From Plasmodiophora brassicae (lineage: Eukaryota > Endomyxa > Phytomyxea > Plasmodiophorida > Plasmodiophoridae): a stretch of DNA of 64,000 nt. Each line of letters starts with the position of its first letter. Positions within the stretch are counted from its first letter, which is position 1. The position numbers and the translations under genes are program-made. The stretch is from NCBI GenBank assembly GCA_039704465.1, contig JASFAU010000008.1:1054001-1118000 (forward strand). The letters are read 5' to 3'. Positions 43,138-52,445 of this stretch are shown in pieces. The notes beneath the pieces were generated by a model. The model was not told the origin of the DNA. It saw only the letters and a program-made list of their open reading frames with translations, and searched no databases.

Positions 43138-45153
43138 ATGCCTTCCCCAGCAGCGACTTCGATGCGGAACCCGCTGCTGGCCGATCCGCCATCGGACGAT
43201 GACGAGGGGCGCCCGCGATCCCCGTCGCCCAGCACTCGCGTCGAACGCGATGCGCAGTCGCCGTCCTGGTACGCGTCACGCGAGGCACGCATGCACCCGA
43301 CCCGCCCGCCCTGAGTGATTCGGCGCTGGTAGGCGAATGGTCCTGCTCAGCCCGGACAAGGACATGCCGCGTATATCGTGCAAGGCGTCGGCCCTGTCGC
43401 TGATCGCGACCATGGTCGGCGGGGGCGCCCTGTCCATACCGTATGCCGTTCAGGAGTCCGGGTAGGTGTATGCCCTGAGGGCGCGCGCGCCCCTGGCCGA
43501 CCTCGGACCGGTTCCCGCTGACCGACCGCCTGTGCCGCCCCCCTGTAGGTTGATCTCCAGCGCCGTCATCCTGCTGGCCATTGCCGTCAGCTCCGGGTTC
43601 TCTCTGTAGGCCGTGTTGAGCATCATGACGCGTGCGCGCCGCCCTGACATGCCATCTGCTGCACAGGGAGCTGCTCCTGCAGTGCAGCCGTCTATGCGAC
43701 AAGGCGAATCCTTCGTATACGGAGGTGGCTCTCGAGGCGCTCGGCCGCCCAGGTTCGCCTCACTGATCGTACGCGGCCGCGAGCGCCTGACATACGGCAT
43801 CGTTCAGGTCGCGCTGTATCGTCGCTTCTCATACTGGCCATGACGTTCCTCGCCGTTGTCGCCTACCTCATGCTCCTGGGCGACATTGTCCCAACGATGG
43901 CGGCGTACGCGTACGCGTCGGAGCCTGGTGGTACGGAATGGTTCACGCGCAAGGGTACGTTTGGTTCACCGTCAGCACCGCGTCTCCCGTGTCCCCCAGG
44001 CTCATGACGCTGCCCACGTAGGCCCCGTACTGTCCCTCGTCTGCGCGTTCGCCTATCCGGTGTGCTGCGTCCGCCATCTCCGATCGCTGCGGTACGAAAT
44101 CCGTCGTACGGGCCGTGTGACGTCGTCGCCCCGCTGACCCCCGTCCCCTGATCGGTGCCTGCCAGATATGCCAACCTGGTCGGCTTCGCGTCCATGCTCT
44201 TCCTGAGCGTCTGCATGCTCGTCCGCCTGCTGGATCACACCGCGGTTTGCCGCCCGCATGCGGGCACGCCATCGTTTACTAACGTCGTGGATCTCGCGTT
44301 CCAGGTCGCCGACGCGGCATCGCTGACGCCGATTGTCTGGTTCCGGACCGACATGCGCCTGCTGCTGGGCGTTTCCGTCATGAGCGTCTCGTTCGTCTGC
44401 CACTTCAACCTGCTGCCCGTGCACTTCTCGCTGAAGCGCCCGACGAGGCGGCGCGCCACCAGGGTACGTTGTAGGCGCTTGGGGCCGTGCGTGTCGTCGT
44501 GCTGCCAACCGACATCTGCCCGCGGGCGGGATGCCATGCACAGCTGGTCAACATGTCGATCACGGTGGCGACGTTGGTGTACCTGCTGATCGGCACGACC
44601 GGGTACCTGACGTTCCGCGGCCGCGTCCTGGACAACATCCTGATGAACTACGGGCGCGACGACGCGCTCCTGAATTGCGGGCGGGCGACGCTGGCCGTCA
44701 CGATCTTCTGCGGCATCCCCGTCGTCCTGCTGCCGAACCGCGACCTCATCGAGGAAACCCTGTTCGGCACCCTGCCCTACTCCCGGCTGCGATCCGCCGC
44801 CCAGACGTTCGCCCTGCTCGGCGCCGCCCTGCTCGTCGCCGTGCACGTCCCCCGGATCGTCTACGTCTGGGACTTTGTCGGCTCGACGGCGTCGTCCATC
44901 GCCATGTTCAGTACGTCCGCCGGTTTCGGGTGCCACGCCCCGGGTTCGCCCGCTCTGCACTAACTGACGGGACGGCGCGCGCCTGTACCTAGTTCTGCCC
45001 CCCGTCTTCTACCTGCGCCTGCGACGCCGCCCGCTAACGCACGACGCCGAGACGCGGGCCGCATTCGCCCTCCTCGTCGGCGGCGCCGTCGTTGCCGTCG
45101 CCTGCACGGTCGACTCGGTCCTCAATGTTGTCAACGGGCCGCCGACGCAGTAG
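43138..45153 (+). CDS. AAAP-family amino-acid transporter (AVT/SLC38-like), nine exons
   Basis: Secondary transporter of amino acids, probably of vacuolar/lysosomal or plasma membrane. Exons: 43138-43268, 43333-43461, 43549-43605, 43667-43752, 43808-43954, 44022-44091, 44166-44463, 44544-44910, 44993-45153; introns 55-87 nt, all GT-AG, one with a gttcgc donor. The joins give 481 aa without a stop. The N-terminal 50 residues are Ser/Pro/Asp-rich and cytosolic. The first TM segment has the family hallmark SLIATMVGGGALSIPYAVQE. Others include LISSAVILLAIAVSSGFSL, AVSSLLILAMTFLAVVAYLM then LLGDIVP, VLSLVCAFAYPVCCVRHLRS, YANLVGFASMLFLSVCMLVR, SVMSVSFVCHFNLLPVHFSL, ITVATLVYLLIGTTGYLTF, LLGAALLVAVHVPRIVYVWD and FILPPVFYLRLR near the end, about 10-11 segments in all. 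Substrate cannot be told from sequence. Confidence 0.93.
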
Positions 45154-45395
45154 GTGGTCTCCTCCTGTATTGGATGGTAGCACAGTATACAGTGGAATGG
45201 TCAGTCGGTGCATCGGATCGGGAAACGCGGAATAGGGGAGTGAGTGCTGGTTGTTCCCGCGGGCCCGGGACGGGGGCGGCTCGGGATACACGCGATTCGC
45301 GCCGACAGCTCGACCTGCCGCCTGTCGGATCGGGCGCGCATCAGTTCTGTATAATCTGTCGTCGGCGTCGACATCGACCTGCCCGTGATCAACGA

Positions 45396-45686
45396 ATGAC
45401 GCTCGAGGACAAGCGACGGGAGGCGGCCAGGCTGCGCCAGGAGGCGCTGTCGCCCGACTCGGAGCTGCTGCCGACCAGGAAGGAGGCGGAATCGCTGCCG
45501 TACGACACGCCCGTGGCCGAGGACCAGCAGGAACGCCCGGTCGTCGAGGGCAAGGCCGAGAAGCGGGCCGGCGGCGAAGGCAAACCGACACTGCTGAACA
45601 AGAGCGACATCCGCAAACTGCGACGGGCCATGCACCTCGAAGAGGAATGCCAGCAGGCGGCCGGCGGTGAGCGCCCCGAGGCCTGA
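45396..45686 (+). CDS. Small charged helical protein, unknown
   Basis: An ATG at 45396 opens 96 codons: MTLEDKRREAARLRQEALSP, then an acidic middle and NKSDIRKLRRAMHLEEECQQ near the C-terminus. Composition is rich in Glu, Arg, Lys and Ala, predicting long amphipathic helices. No signal peptide, membrane segment or known domain. It starts 242 bp after the amino-acid transporter's stop. A tgtataatc sequence lies 48 bp upstream of the ATG. An upstream exon cannot be excluded. The minus strand is also open here, but its composition is that of a shadow. Confidence 0.5.
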   Translation: MTLEDKRREAARLRQEALSPDSELLPTRKEAESLPYDTPVAEDQQERPVVEGKAEKRAGGEGKPTLLNKSDIRKLRRAMHLEEECQQAAGGERPEA

Positions 45687-46035
45687 GACGTCCGAGAGCG
45701 CCACCGGTCGTCGACCGGCGCGCCAGTGTGCCCGTGCTCTGCTGCAGGTCCAAATTCTGCCCCCGTCCCCACATCGCACATGCAATACACGCGACGCTAG
45801 TATGTAGAAGACATTGTCGCCCTGCGAAGTCCAAATCCAGAACACGGCCAGAGCCAATTGCGCTGTGTGCCCGTGGCCACGACGACGAACGAGGCATTAA
45901 TCCGGGGCGCGACTAATCCGGGGCACCGCGCGCTGCTGCGGCGGGCGGCCCTGTGGCCCGGCACGTCATCGATTGCGCGCTAGGGTCGACGTGTCCATTA
46001 CAACGGAGCACTAATCGGGAGGCGGCGACGCGCGC
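45687..46035. other. Intergenic stretch
   Basis: About 350 bp between the small charged protein and the TMEM151-like gene; no feature recognised. Confidence 0.5.
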
Positions 46036-46857
46036 ATGACCACGTCGGAGGCGCCGGGCGACGTCGCCGGGCGGCGTGCGCGCGCCCCCGTCGTCCTGCA
46101 GCCCGTCTGCACGCGCGCCTACCTGCTTAACGCCGGCCTGGTCCTGTACGTCGGCGTCTGGGTCGCCATCGCCTTCCTGGCGTACGTGTCGCTGGCCGAC
46201 CCGCGCCGCTACTACGTGTCCGCCCTGGTGAACCACGCGCGGCGCGATCGCAACCGGGCGGTCGGCATCGGCGTCCTGATCGCCCTGGTCGTTGTCCACG
46301 CCGCCTGGCAGCTGTTCCGCTCCGAGACGGCCCACGTCCTGTCGGAGAAGTTCGGCAGGCGGTTCGCCGTCGACGAGCTGCGCGCCTTCATGTCGTGCGA
46401 CCCGGAGATGATCGTGTCGGCGTACACACCGACCCGGTGCCGGGGCGTGACCTGGAAGCGCATCCAGTACAAGTCGTGGGCGGCGGCGCCCGGCAGCCGC
46501 CCCGGCGACCTCGACGGCATCCGCTGGCCGGCGCCCTACACGATCCTGCACGTCGACGAGCGCCTCGACATTGACGAGGACGCCCGGCGGGACGCCATCG
46601 GCAAGTTCAGATCGTGCTGCTCGTTCTTCGTCTCGTGCCGGGGGCGCTGCGCCGACTCCACGTTCAGCCGGCGCATGTTCGTCATCAACGGCGACCGGCG
46701 CTGGTGGATGTCCCGCATCACGTTCACGATCGCGACCCTGTTCGGCCTGTCCTGGCTGTACACGTACCTGTTCCTGCGCCGGTGCACGCCCGTCGCCATA
46801 CGCATCACGAAACGCGTCGACGTCGTCCGGCAACAACAACAACACGACCCGGTATGA
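46036..46857 (+). CDS. TMEM151-like multi-pass membrane protein
   Basis: A single-exon, 273-residue protein (MTTSEAPGDVAGRRARAPVV). Two hydrophobic segments lie near residues 30-55 (LLNAGLVLYVGVWVAIAFLA) and 75-97 (AVGIGVLIALVVVHAAWQLF), and one near the C-terminus (ITFTIATLFGLSWLYTYLFL). Between them is a soluble region with paired Cys and the string RCADSTFSRRMFVINGDRRW then W. A Cys-rich patch followed by (K/R)MFV...RWW, a hydrophobic SWL helix and an Arg pair resembles the TMEM151 family, whose molecular function is unknown. The C-terminus ends in a QQQQH run. The assignment rests on these local motifs; a database profile would settle it. Confidence 0.6.
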   Translation: MTTSEAPGDVAGRRARAPVVLQPVCTRAYLLNAGLVLYVGVWVAIAFLAYVSLADPRRYYVSALVNHARRDRNRAVGIGVLIALVVVHAAWQLFRSETAHVLSEKFGRRFAVDELRAFMSCDPEMIVSAYTPTRCRGVTWKRIQYKSWAAAPGSRPGDLDGIRWPAPYTILHVDERLDIDEDARRDAIGKFRSCCSFFVSCRGRCADSTFSRRMFVINGDRRWWMSRITFTIATLFGLSWLYTYLFLRRCTPVAIRITKRVDVVRQQQQHDPV

Positions 46858-47237
46858 CAGGCAGGCAGGGCGACGACGACGACGACGCGACTTGTATATT
46901 TACAAAGCAGACGCATATAGTAAAACGCGAGGGATCGCCAGGCGACACACGCGACACAGGTCTCGTATATGGGACAGACAGCCGTCGCCTCCCCGATACC
47001 TGAACGAGGGTGGCGGCGGATCGAAAATAACGCGGCGGCCCGTCCGGAGCTGCAGATCGCTGACGACTGTGGGCCAACCTGCAGCTGCACAGGGACGCTG
47101 CAGCTGGGACAGGGGCGACAGTGCCCCAGCAGACCCGCGGCAGGGCGGAACGAGCAAGTCCGTGGCGGGGCGCGTGGCCCGCGACTAAAACCGACGATCG
47201 ACGTCGTTGGGTGCGCAGGCGGCAGACGGGCGCAACC
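46858..47237. other. Intergenic stretch upstream of CCT-theta
   Basis: 380 bp separating two plus-strand genes; probably contains the 3' end of the first and the promoter of the second. cagctgcac/gcagctgg motifs near 47088-47104 form a small inverted repeat. No coding frame is credible. Confidence 0.4.
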
Positions 47238-49021
47238 ATGAAGGTAGGCGCGGGCAGGCCGACGATGCCGCTGGGGCGGAATCGCTGACCGCTGCGCTGT
47301 GTGGCCCCCGTGTAGAACATGCGTCGCGGCATGCCGAATCTGTTCAAGCAGGGGACGCAGCACCTGTCCGGCGTGGCCGACGCCGTCGTGCGCAACATCG
47401 AGGCCTGCAAGCAGCTCGCCAAGATGACGCGGACGTCGCTGGGGCCGAACGGCATGAACAAGATGGTGATCAACCACCTGGACAAGCTGTTCGTCACGTC
47501 GGACGCGGCGACGATCCTCAAGGAGACCGACGTGGTGCACCCGGCCGCCAAGATGATGGTCCTGGCCGCCAACCAGCAGGACTACGAGTGCGGCGACGGC
47601 GCCAACTCGGTCATCGTCCTGGCCGGCGAGCTCATGGCCAAGGCCGAGGCCCTGCTGCGCATGGGCCTGCACCCGGCCGACATTGTCCGCGGCTTCGTCC
47701 TGGCCGGCGACCGGGCCATGGAGATCCTGCCCACGCTGACCTGCCACACGCACGGTACGTTCGAACCCGGATCGCTGTGGCGCCGCGCCCCCCATGTCTC
47801 AATGTGCGTCGCCCCCCTGCAGATGACTTCCTGTCGGCGTCGGCGCTGTCGGCCGCCTGCTTCAGCGCCATCTGCGCCAAGCAGTACGGCGTCGAGGCGC
47901 AGCTCTGCCGCCTGATTGGCGAGGCGTGCGCCGCCGTCATGCCCAAGGACACCAAGGCGTTCAACGTGGACAACGTGCGCGTCTGCAAGGTGCTGGGCGG
48001 CACCCTGCACCAGTCGCAGGTCGTCCAGGGCGTCGTCGTGGCCCGGCCGCCGCACGGCACCGTGCACCGGTTGTCGCCCGCCCACATCGCCGTCTTTGTC
48101 GAGTCGATCGACGCGTCGTCGACCGACACGAAGGGGACCGTGGCGCTGACGTCCGCCCAGGAGCTGCTGGACTACAGCCTGGGCGAGGAGACGCTCATGG
48201 CCAAGACGATCGAGGCGATCCGGGCGACCGGCTGCAACTGCGTCGTGACGGGCGGCAAGATCAGCGAGCTGGCCATGCACTTCCTGGACCAGGCCGGCGT
48301 CCTGGCCGTCACGATCCCGTCCAAGTTCGAGCTGCGGCGCCTGGCGCGCTCCGTCGGCGCCACCCTGAACCTGAACATCCACACGCCGATCCAGGCGGCC
48401 GACCTGGGCTTCTGCTCGTCCGTCGCCCTGCGCGACATTGGCGCCCAGTCCTGCACGGTCTTCGAGCAGGGCGCCGCCAGCCAGCAGCGCTCGTCGATCG
48501 CCACGATCGTCCTGCGCGGCTCCACCGACAACTACCTGAACGACTACGAGCGGGCGATCGAGGACGGCGTCAACGTCGTGCGCGCCACCTGCCGCGACCC
48601 GCGCTTCGTCTGCGGGGCCGGCGCCGCCGAGATGGCCCTGTCCTGCCAGCTGGCCGAGTACGCGTCGACGCTGACCGGCCTGGAGCAGTACGCCGTCAAG
48701 GCGTACGCCGAGGCGCTCGAGGTGTTCCCCAGGACGCTGGCGCAGAACTCGGGCCTGGACGAGACGCAGATCCTGGCCCGGTTGTACGCCGCCCACGAGC
48801 GCGGCGACGGCCGCGTCGGCGTCGACGTCGACGGTGCCGGCGTCGGCGACGTCCAGGGCAAGGGCGTCGTCGACCACCTGCAGACGAAGGCGCACGCGAT
48901 CAGGATGGCGACGGACGCGGCCGCCACCATCCTCCAGGTCGACCAGATCATCATGGCCAAGGCGGCCGGCGGCCCGAAACCGCCCAAGGGCCAGGGCCAC
49001 TGGGACGACCGCGAGGACTAA
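47238..49021 (+). CDS. CCT8: Chaperonin-containing TCP-1 subunit theta (CCT8)
   Basis: One of eight subunits of the cytosolic TRiC/CCT ring that folds actin, tubulin and other proteins using ATP. Three exons (47238-47243, 47316-47754, 47823-49021; introns 72 and 68 nt) give 547 aa, equal to the family length. The first exon holds only Met-Lys before the gtaggc donor. Diagnostic theta segments are MPNLFKQGTQHLSGVADAVV, RNIEACKQLAKMTRTSLGPN then GMNKMVINHLDKLFVT, DAATILKETDVVHPAAKM, FNVDNVRVCKVLGG, VVTGGKISELAMHF, IVLRGSTDNYLNDYERAI, GLEQYAVKAYAEALEVFPRT and DQIIMAKAAGGPKPPKG. The nucleotide site keeps the GDG motif (GDGANSVIVLAGEL). The conserved Gly-Gly-Gly before the C-terminal domain reads Gly-Ala-Gly. 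It is the clearest ortholog in the window. Confidence 0.97.
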
Positions 49022-49108
49022 CGGACGGGTTCGAACGGGCACACACGCGCACGCACACGCACACAATACATTACGCGCTCCACATATCGGTCAGCACCGG
49101 TCGTGCGT

Positions 49109-50911
49109 TTACTGGGCCAGCACGACCGACGACCCCATGTCGTCGTCGTCGTCGTCGTGTCGGTCCGGGCCCCGGCGGTCGTCAACGCTGTCCTGGTCGA
49201 TCTGGCCGACGAGGTCGAGGATCTGCCCGCGCCGCGCCTGCCACCGGGTGCGCTTGACGGCGCGGCCGGCGGCGATCACGGCACCCAGCCCCAGGACGAC
49301 GCCGACGAGCGCCGCCAGCGTCAGCAGCGCCTGGACGGTCCGCGCCGACGCGTCCGGCCCCATCTCGTCGCTGCGGTCGACGTTGACCCCGGTCCCGTCG
49401 TTCGCCTGGACGGCCGTGCCGAACGCGACCAACGTCGTCCCGTCGACGTAGGCCTCGGCGGGCAGGTCTTGCAGCAGCAGCGCGTTCATGTACGCGCCGT
49501 TGATCGCGTCCAGGATGCCGCCAGCGGTGGTGACGTCGCCCGGGCCGACGACGGCGAGGCGCACGACGGCAACGTCGCCGCCGACCGTCATGGCGCAGGA
49601 CAGCGACGACGGCGGCAGCGCCGTCAGGCGCCCGACCTGCCTGGCGACCTGCGCGCAGACCAGGCCGGCGTTGGACGCCGCCCAGGCCGGCGACAGGTTG
49701 ACGATCGGGACGAGCAGGTCCAGGGCGGGCGGGGCGGGCCGCCCGCACCGCTGCAGGGCGCGCGCGTCCACCGCCGCCCGGCACGCGTCGGCCAGGTACG
49801 CGCGCGTCCGGTTGTCGTCGTCGAACCCGGCGGGGAACGCGTCCAGGACGGCGGCGACCGCGCAGCACCCGCCGTCCAGCATCGCCAGGGCGTCGTGCAC
49901 CTCTGCACCCAGCAGGCGCCGGTCAGCACACACGTTGCCTAGCCGGCGGGGTGTTCCGCATGCGCAAACCGCACACGTACGCTGCGCGCAGGCCGCGCTG
50001 CAGTGCGCGCCGCGTCCCGGGTCGCAGGCCGGCACCCGCACCTCCTGCGGCAGTTGCGCCAGGAACGCGCCGCACAGCTGCCCGGCGTCGTTCGTCGCGC
50101 AGGTCAACGCCAGGCGCTCGACCAGGACGTCGTCGTCGTCGTCGTCGCCGCCCTGGCGCCGCGCGTACCTCGTCGCCGCGTACGCCAGCTGGCGGTCGCA
50201 GGCGGCCAGGCCACAGAAGGCGCCCGGGTCGGCCTGCGCCCGCGGGGCCCATGCGCGCGACACGGCGAGGAGGTCGGGCAGGGTGCGACCCTGGGCGCAC
50301 CAGGCGCCCCGGTGGCGCGCGCAGACCATCGCCGCCAGGTACGGCAGCGGGTCGCCGTCGACCGTCGGCGTCGTCGCCCACTGCGCCAGCGACGAGACGG
50401 CCAGGGCGGCGCGCGTGCACGCGTGCGGCACCGTGTCGCCGAGGGCGGCGCGCGCCACGTCGCCCGTGCAGAACTGCTCGAGGAACGGCCCGGTGAGCGA
50501 GGCCGGCATGGGCAGGGCGCCCAGCGTCGGCAGCGTCGCCAGGCACTGCCCGTCGTCGGCGCAGGCCGTCGCCGTCCAGCGCAGGACCCTGTTGACGGGG
50601 CGCAACTCGTTCAGGGAGGGGCGCGCCCGTCTGCGTCGCGTGTGTGTGTGTGCTAAGTACCTGTCGCATTGCTGCTGGTCGGGCGCCGACGGGCAGGCCT
50701 GCGCCAGGTCGTGGGCAGCCCTCGTGATGTTGCCCAGGCCGGACGTGCACATCGTGGCCGCCGTGCCCAGCGCCGACCCGATCGCCGCCGCCAGCCCCGC
50801 GTACGCCGACCCGCACGTCGGCGCTGCAGGCGTCGTCGTCGTCGCCGCCAGCCACCACGACGTCACCAGGACGGCCGCGGTCAGCTGGACGCCGCACCGC
50901 ATCTGTGACAT
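49109..50911 (-). CDS. Cys-rich type I membrane protein, unknown
   Basis: Start ATG at 50911 with a signal peptide (GVQLTAAVLVTSWWLAATTT). The frame is open throughout, but two internal segments look like frame-preserving introns: 50589-50660 (72 nt, donor gtactt, acceptor caacag) and 49903-49980 (78 nt, donor gtacgt, acceptor gtgcag). Without them the protein is 550 aa. The long extracellular part has about 30 cysteines and many short Ala-rich helices, with an Asp run (GGDDDDDDV). A single TM helix lies near the C-terminus (LLTLAALVGVVLGLGAVIAA), then a basic stop-transfer (KRTRWQARR) and an acidic tail (DRHDDDDDDMGSS). No family recognised. It is tail to tail with CCT8, leaving only 87 bp between the stops. 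It might be a surface receptor or adhesin; that is speculation. Confidence 0.72.
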   Translation of the reverse strand: MSQMRCGVQLTAAVLVTSWWLAATTTTPAAPTCGSAYAGLAAAIGSALGTAATMCTSGLGNITRAAHDLAQACPSAPDQQQCDRYLAHTHTRRRRARPSLNELRPVNRVLRWTATACADDGQCLATLPTLGALPMPASLTGPFLEQFCTGDVARAALGDTVPHACTRAALAVSSLAQWATTPTVDGDPLPYLAAMVCARHRGAWCAQGRTLPDLLAVSRAWAPRAQADPGAFCGLAACDRQLAYAATRYARRQGGDDDDDDVLVERLALTCATNDAGQLCGAFLAQLPQEVRVPACDPGRGAHCSAACAQRTCAVCACGTPRRLGNVCADRRLLGAEVHDALAMLDGGCCAVAAVLDAFPAGFDDDNRTRAYLADACRAAVDARALQRCGRPAPPALDLLVPIVNLSPAWAASNAGLVCAQVARQVGRLTALPPSSLSCAMTVGGDVAVVRLAVVGPGDVTTAGGILDAINGAYMNALLLQDLPAEAYVDGTTLVAFGTAVQANDGTGVNVDRSDEMGPDASARTVQALLTLAALVGVVLGLGAVIAAGRAVKRTRWQARRGQILDLVGQIDQDSVDDRRGPDRHDDDDDDMGSSVVLAQ

Positions 50912-51365
50912 TGGTGGGCAGTGTCGCAGGCGGGTCTACCGTTCGAGATGATATAAACCCGACTAGGTAAGTACGGGCGCGAGCGCATCGCGATCGGGTA
51001 CCAACTACCTCACGATAGGCATCGGCGTCCCTGGCACCCAGAACCCCGGCACGGGCGCCACGTCAGCGGCATGGCATCCCGGTCAACAACGCCTACAGTG
51101 GTGCGCTGGTGCCCTACGACATAAGCACCGTACATGTCTACATGACGTGGAAACGCCGCACGACGTCGCCCCGACTCCGTGGGTCTATTTCCGGCCCTGC
51201 CATTTCCGTCCCGTTCTAAATCGGGCAACGAACGGGCCTAATTCCGTCCGGCGCCCCGGATGTCGAATCGGCGCTCGCCCGCCCCGTGGGCTAATTCGGC
51301 CGTCTCCGTCCACCCGAGAGAGCCTGGGCCGCTATCGCCGTTCGCGCCCGCACGCGCATTGCCCC
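50912..51365. other. Divergent intergenic region
   Basis: 454 bp between two genes that start outwards, so a shared or paired promoter region. attccgt-type short repeats are visible near 51195-51250. Nothing else recognised. Confidence 0.4.
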
Positions 51366-52238
51366 ATGACGACGCACATCGGGGTCGCCGGCACCGCCGC
51401 CACTGCTGCTGCCCCAGTCGGCGGCGACGCTGCCACCGTACCCGCTGACAGGAATGCCGCCGGCGCCGCCGCCGACGACGAGGTGCAGCGCCTGCGCGAC
51501 CAGATCATCGAGATGCACATGGCGCAGATGGAGCGGGTCCTGGCCCTGAAACGGGTGACGTCGGGGCGCGCCGAGAAGCGCCGGCGCCTGGCGACGTCGA
51601 TCGCGCCGGTCGAGTCGCTGGACGCGTGCCGGGAGATGAGCGACCCGGACCGGCAGGCCCTGCTGCAGGCGTGCGACGTGGACGGCGCCGCGCCCACCGC
51701 CCCGCTGCGCCTGATGGCCGAACCGTTCAAGGCGTGCCTGAACGGGGTCGACTGCGTCATGGGCGACGACCTGCCCCAGGAGGTCGTCCGGCGCCTGCAG
51801 CAGGTGCACGCCCTGCTCCGCGCCCTGCAGGAGCGCATCGCCGACCCGACGTCGATGGACGACCCCGTCGACGTCGCCGGGCGGTTCGCGTCGACGGCCG
51901 CCCGCCTCATCGAGGACGACATCAGCATGATACGCGAATGCCGGCAGAGCTGGGTCGAGGCCCGCCTCCAGCAATGGCTGCACGGCCGGCACACGCTCAT
52001 GGCCAGGCAGTCGGCGTTCCGACCCGTGCGCGTACAGCACCCGACGCAGGACCAGGGCGCCGGTGTCGCCCCGCACCACTCACCTCCTCCTACGGCTACT
52101 CCTCCTACGCCAGGGCCAGCGCCGAGTGCCGCCCTTCGTCAGGCACCCGCCCCGATCGTGCCCTATAGCGCACACGGGCACGCCGCCAGCAGCAGCAGCA
52201 GCATCGTCGACACCGACTCGCACCTGACACTGCAATAA
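51366..52238 (+). CDS. Coiled-coil protein with Pro-rich tail, unknown
   Basis: ATG at 51366, 290 aa, no intron needed. The N-terminus is Ala/Gly-rich (MTTHIGVAGTAATAAAPVGG). Residues of about 38-75 form a heptad-like helix (EVQRLRDQIIEMHMAQMERV, then LALKRVTSGRAEKRRRL), and several further amphipathic helices include LPQEVVRRLQQVHALLRALQ. The last 60 residues are Pro/Ser/His-rich, ending SSSSSIVDTDSHLTLQ. No catalytic motif, signal peptide or membrane helix. An upstream in-frame extension is Arg/Pro-rich and judged non-coding. It is probably a nuclear or cytosolic scaffold-type protein, but the function is unknown. Confidence 0.6.
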   Translation: MTTHIGVAGTAATAAAPVGGDAATVPADRNAAGAAADDEVQRLRDQIIEMHMAQMERVLALKRVTSGRAEKRRRLATSIAPVESLDACREMSDPDRQALLQACDVDGAAPTAPLRLMAEPFKACLNGVDCVMGDDLPQEVVRRLQQVHALLRALQERIADPTSMDDPVDVAGRFASTAARLIEDDISMIRECRQSWVEARLQQWLHGRHTLMARQSAFRPVRVQHPTQDQGAGVAPHHSPPPTATPPTPGPAPSAALRQAPAPIVPYSAHGHAASSSSSIVDTDSHLTLQ

Positions 52239-52290
52239 TAAGAACGACGATGCGTTTAGCCCAGTTGATAAGAACGACGAAGCGTTATGG
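52237..52290. repeat. Short direct repeat at gene end
   Basis: ataagaacgacga(t/a)gcgtt occurs twice about 30 bp apart, right after the coiled-coil protein's stop. It could be part of its 3' processing region; the role is unknown. Confidence 0.6.
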
Positions 52291-52445
52291 GTAGGCCAGT
52301 CTGCGCCGGTCGGCGAGCGGGCATCCCCTGTCTGTTCCTTTGCAGGCGGCGCCCCGCCAATGTATTGATGAACCAGTGGACACGCCAACTTCGCAGACGA
52401 GGCACCTACGGTGACCTGTATTCATAACTGGGGGCGCGGCGACGC

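Noticed and set aside
45034..45897. Minus-strand open frames over 45.0-45.9 kb (up to 287 codons)
   Set aside because: They overlap the last exon of the amino-acid transporter and the small charged protein; Arg/Pro/Cys-rich composition without motif.
47582..49066. Long minus-strand open frame opposite CCT-theta (494 codons)
   Set aside because: GC-rich third positions of CCT8 leave the opposite strand open; its composition (Arg/Ala/Val/Gly-rich, no motif) is that of a shadow.
49103..50951. Plus-strand open frames opposite the Cys-rich membrane protein
   Set aside because: Arg/Pro-rich antisense shadows without signal, domain or start context; the minus strand has signal peptide, TM helix and frame-preserving introns.
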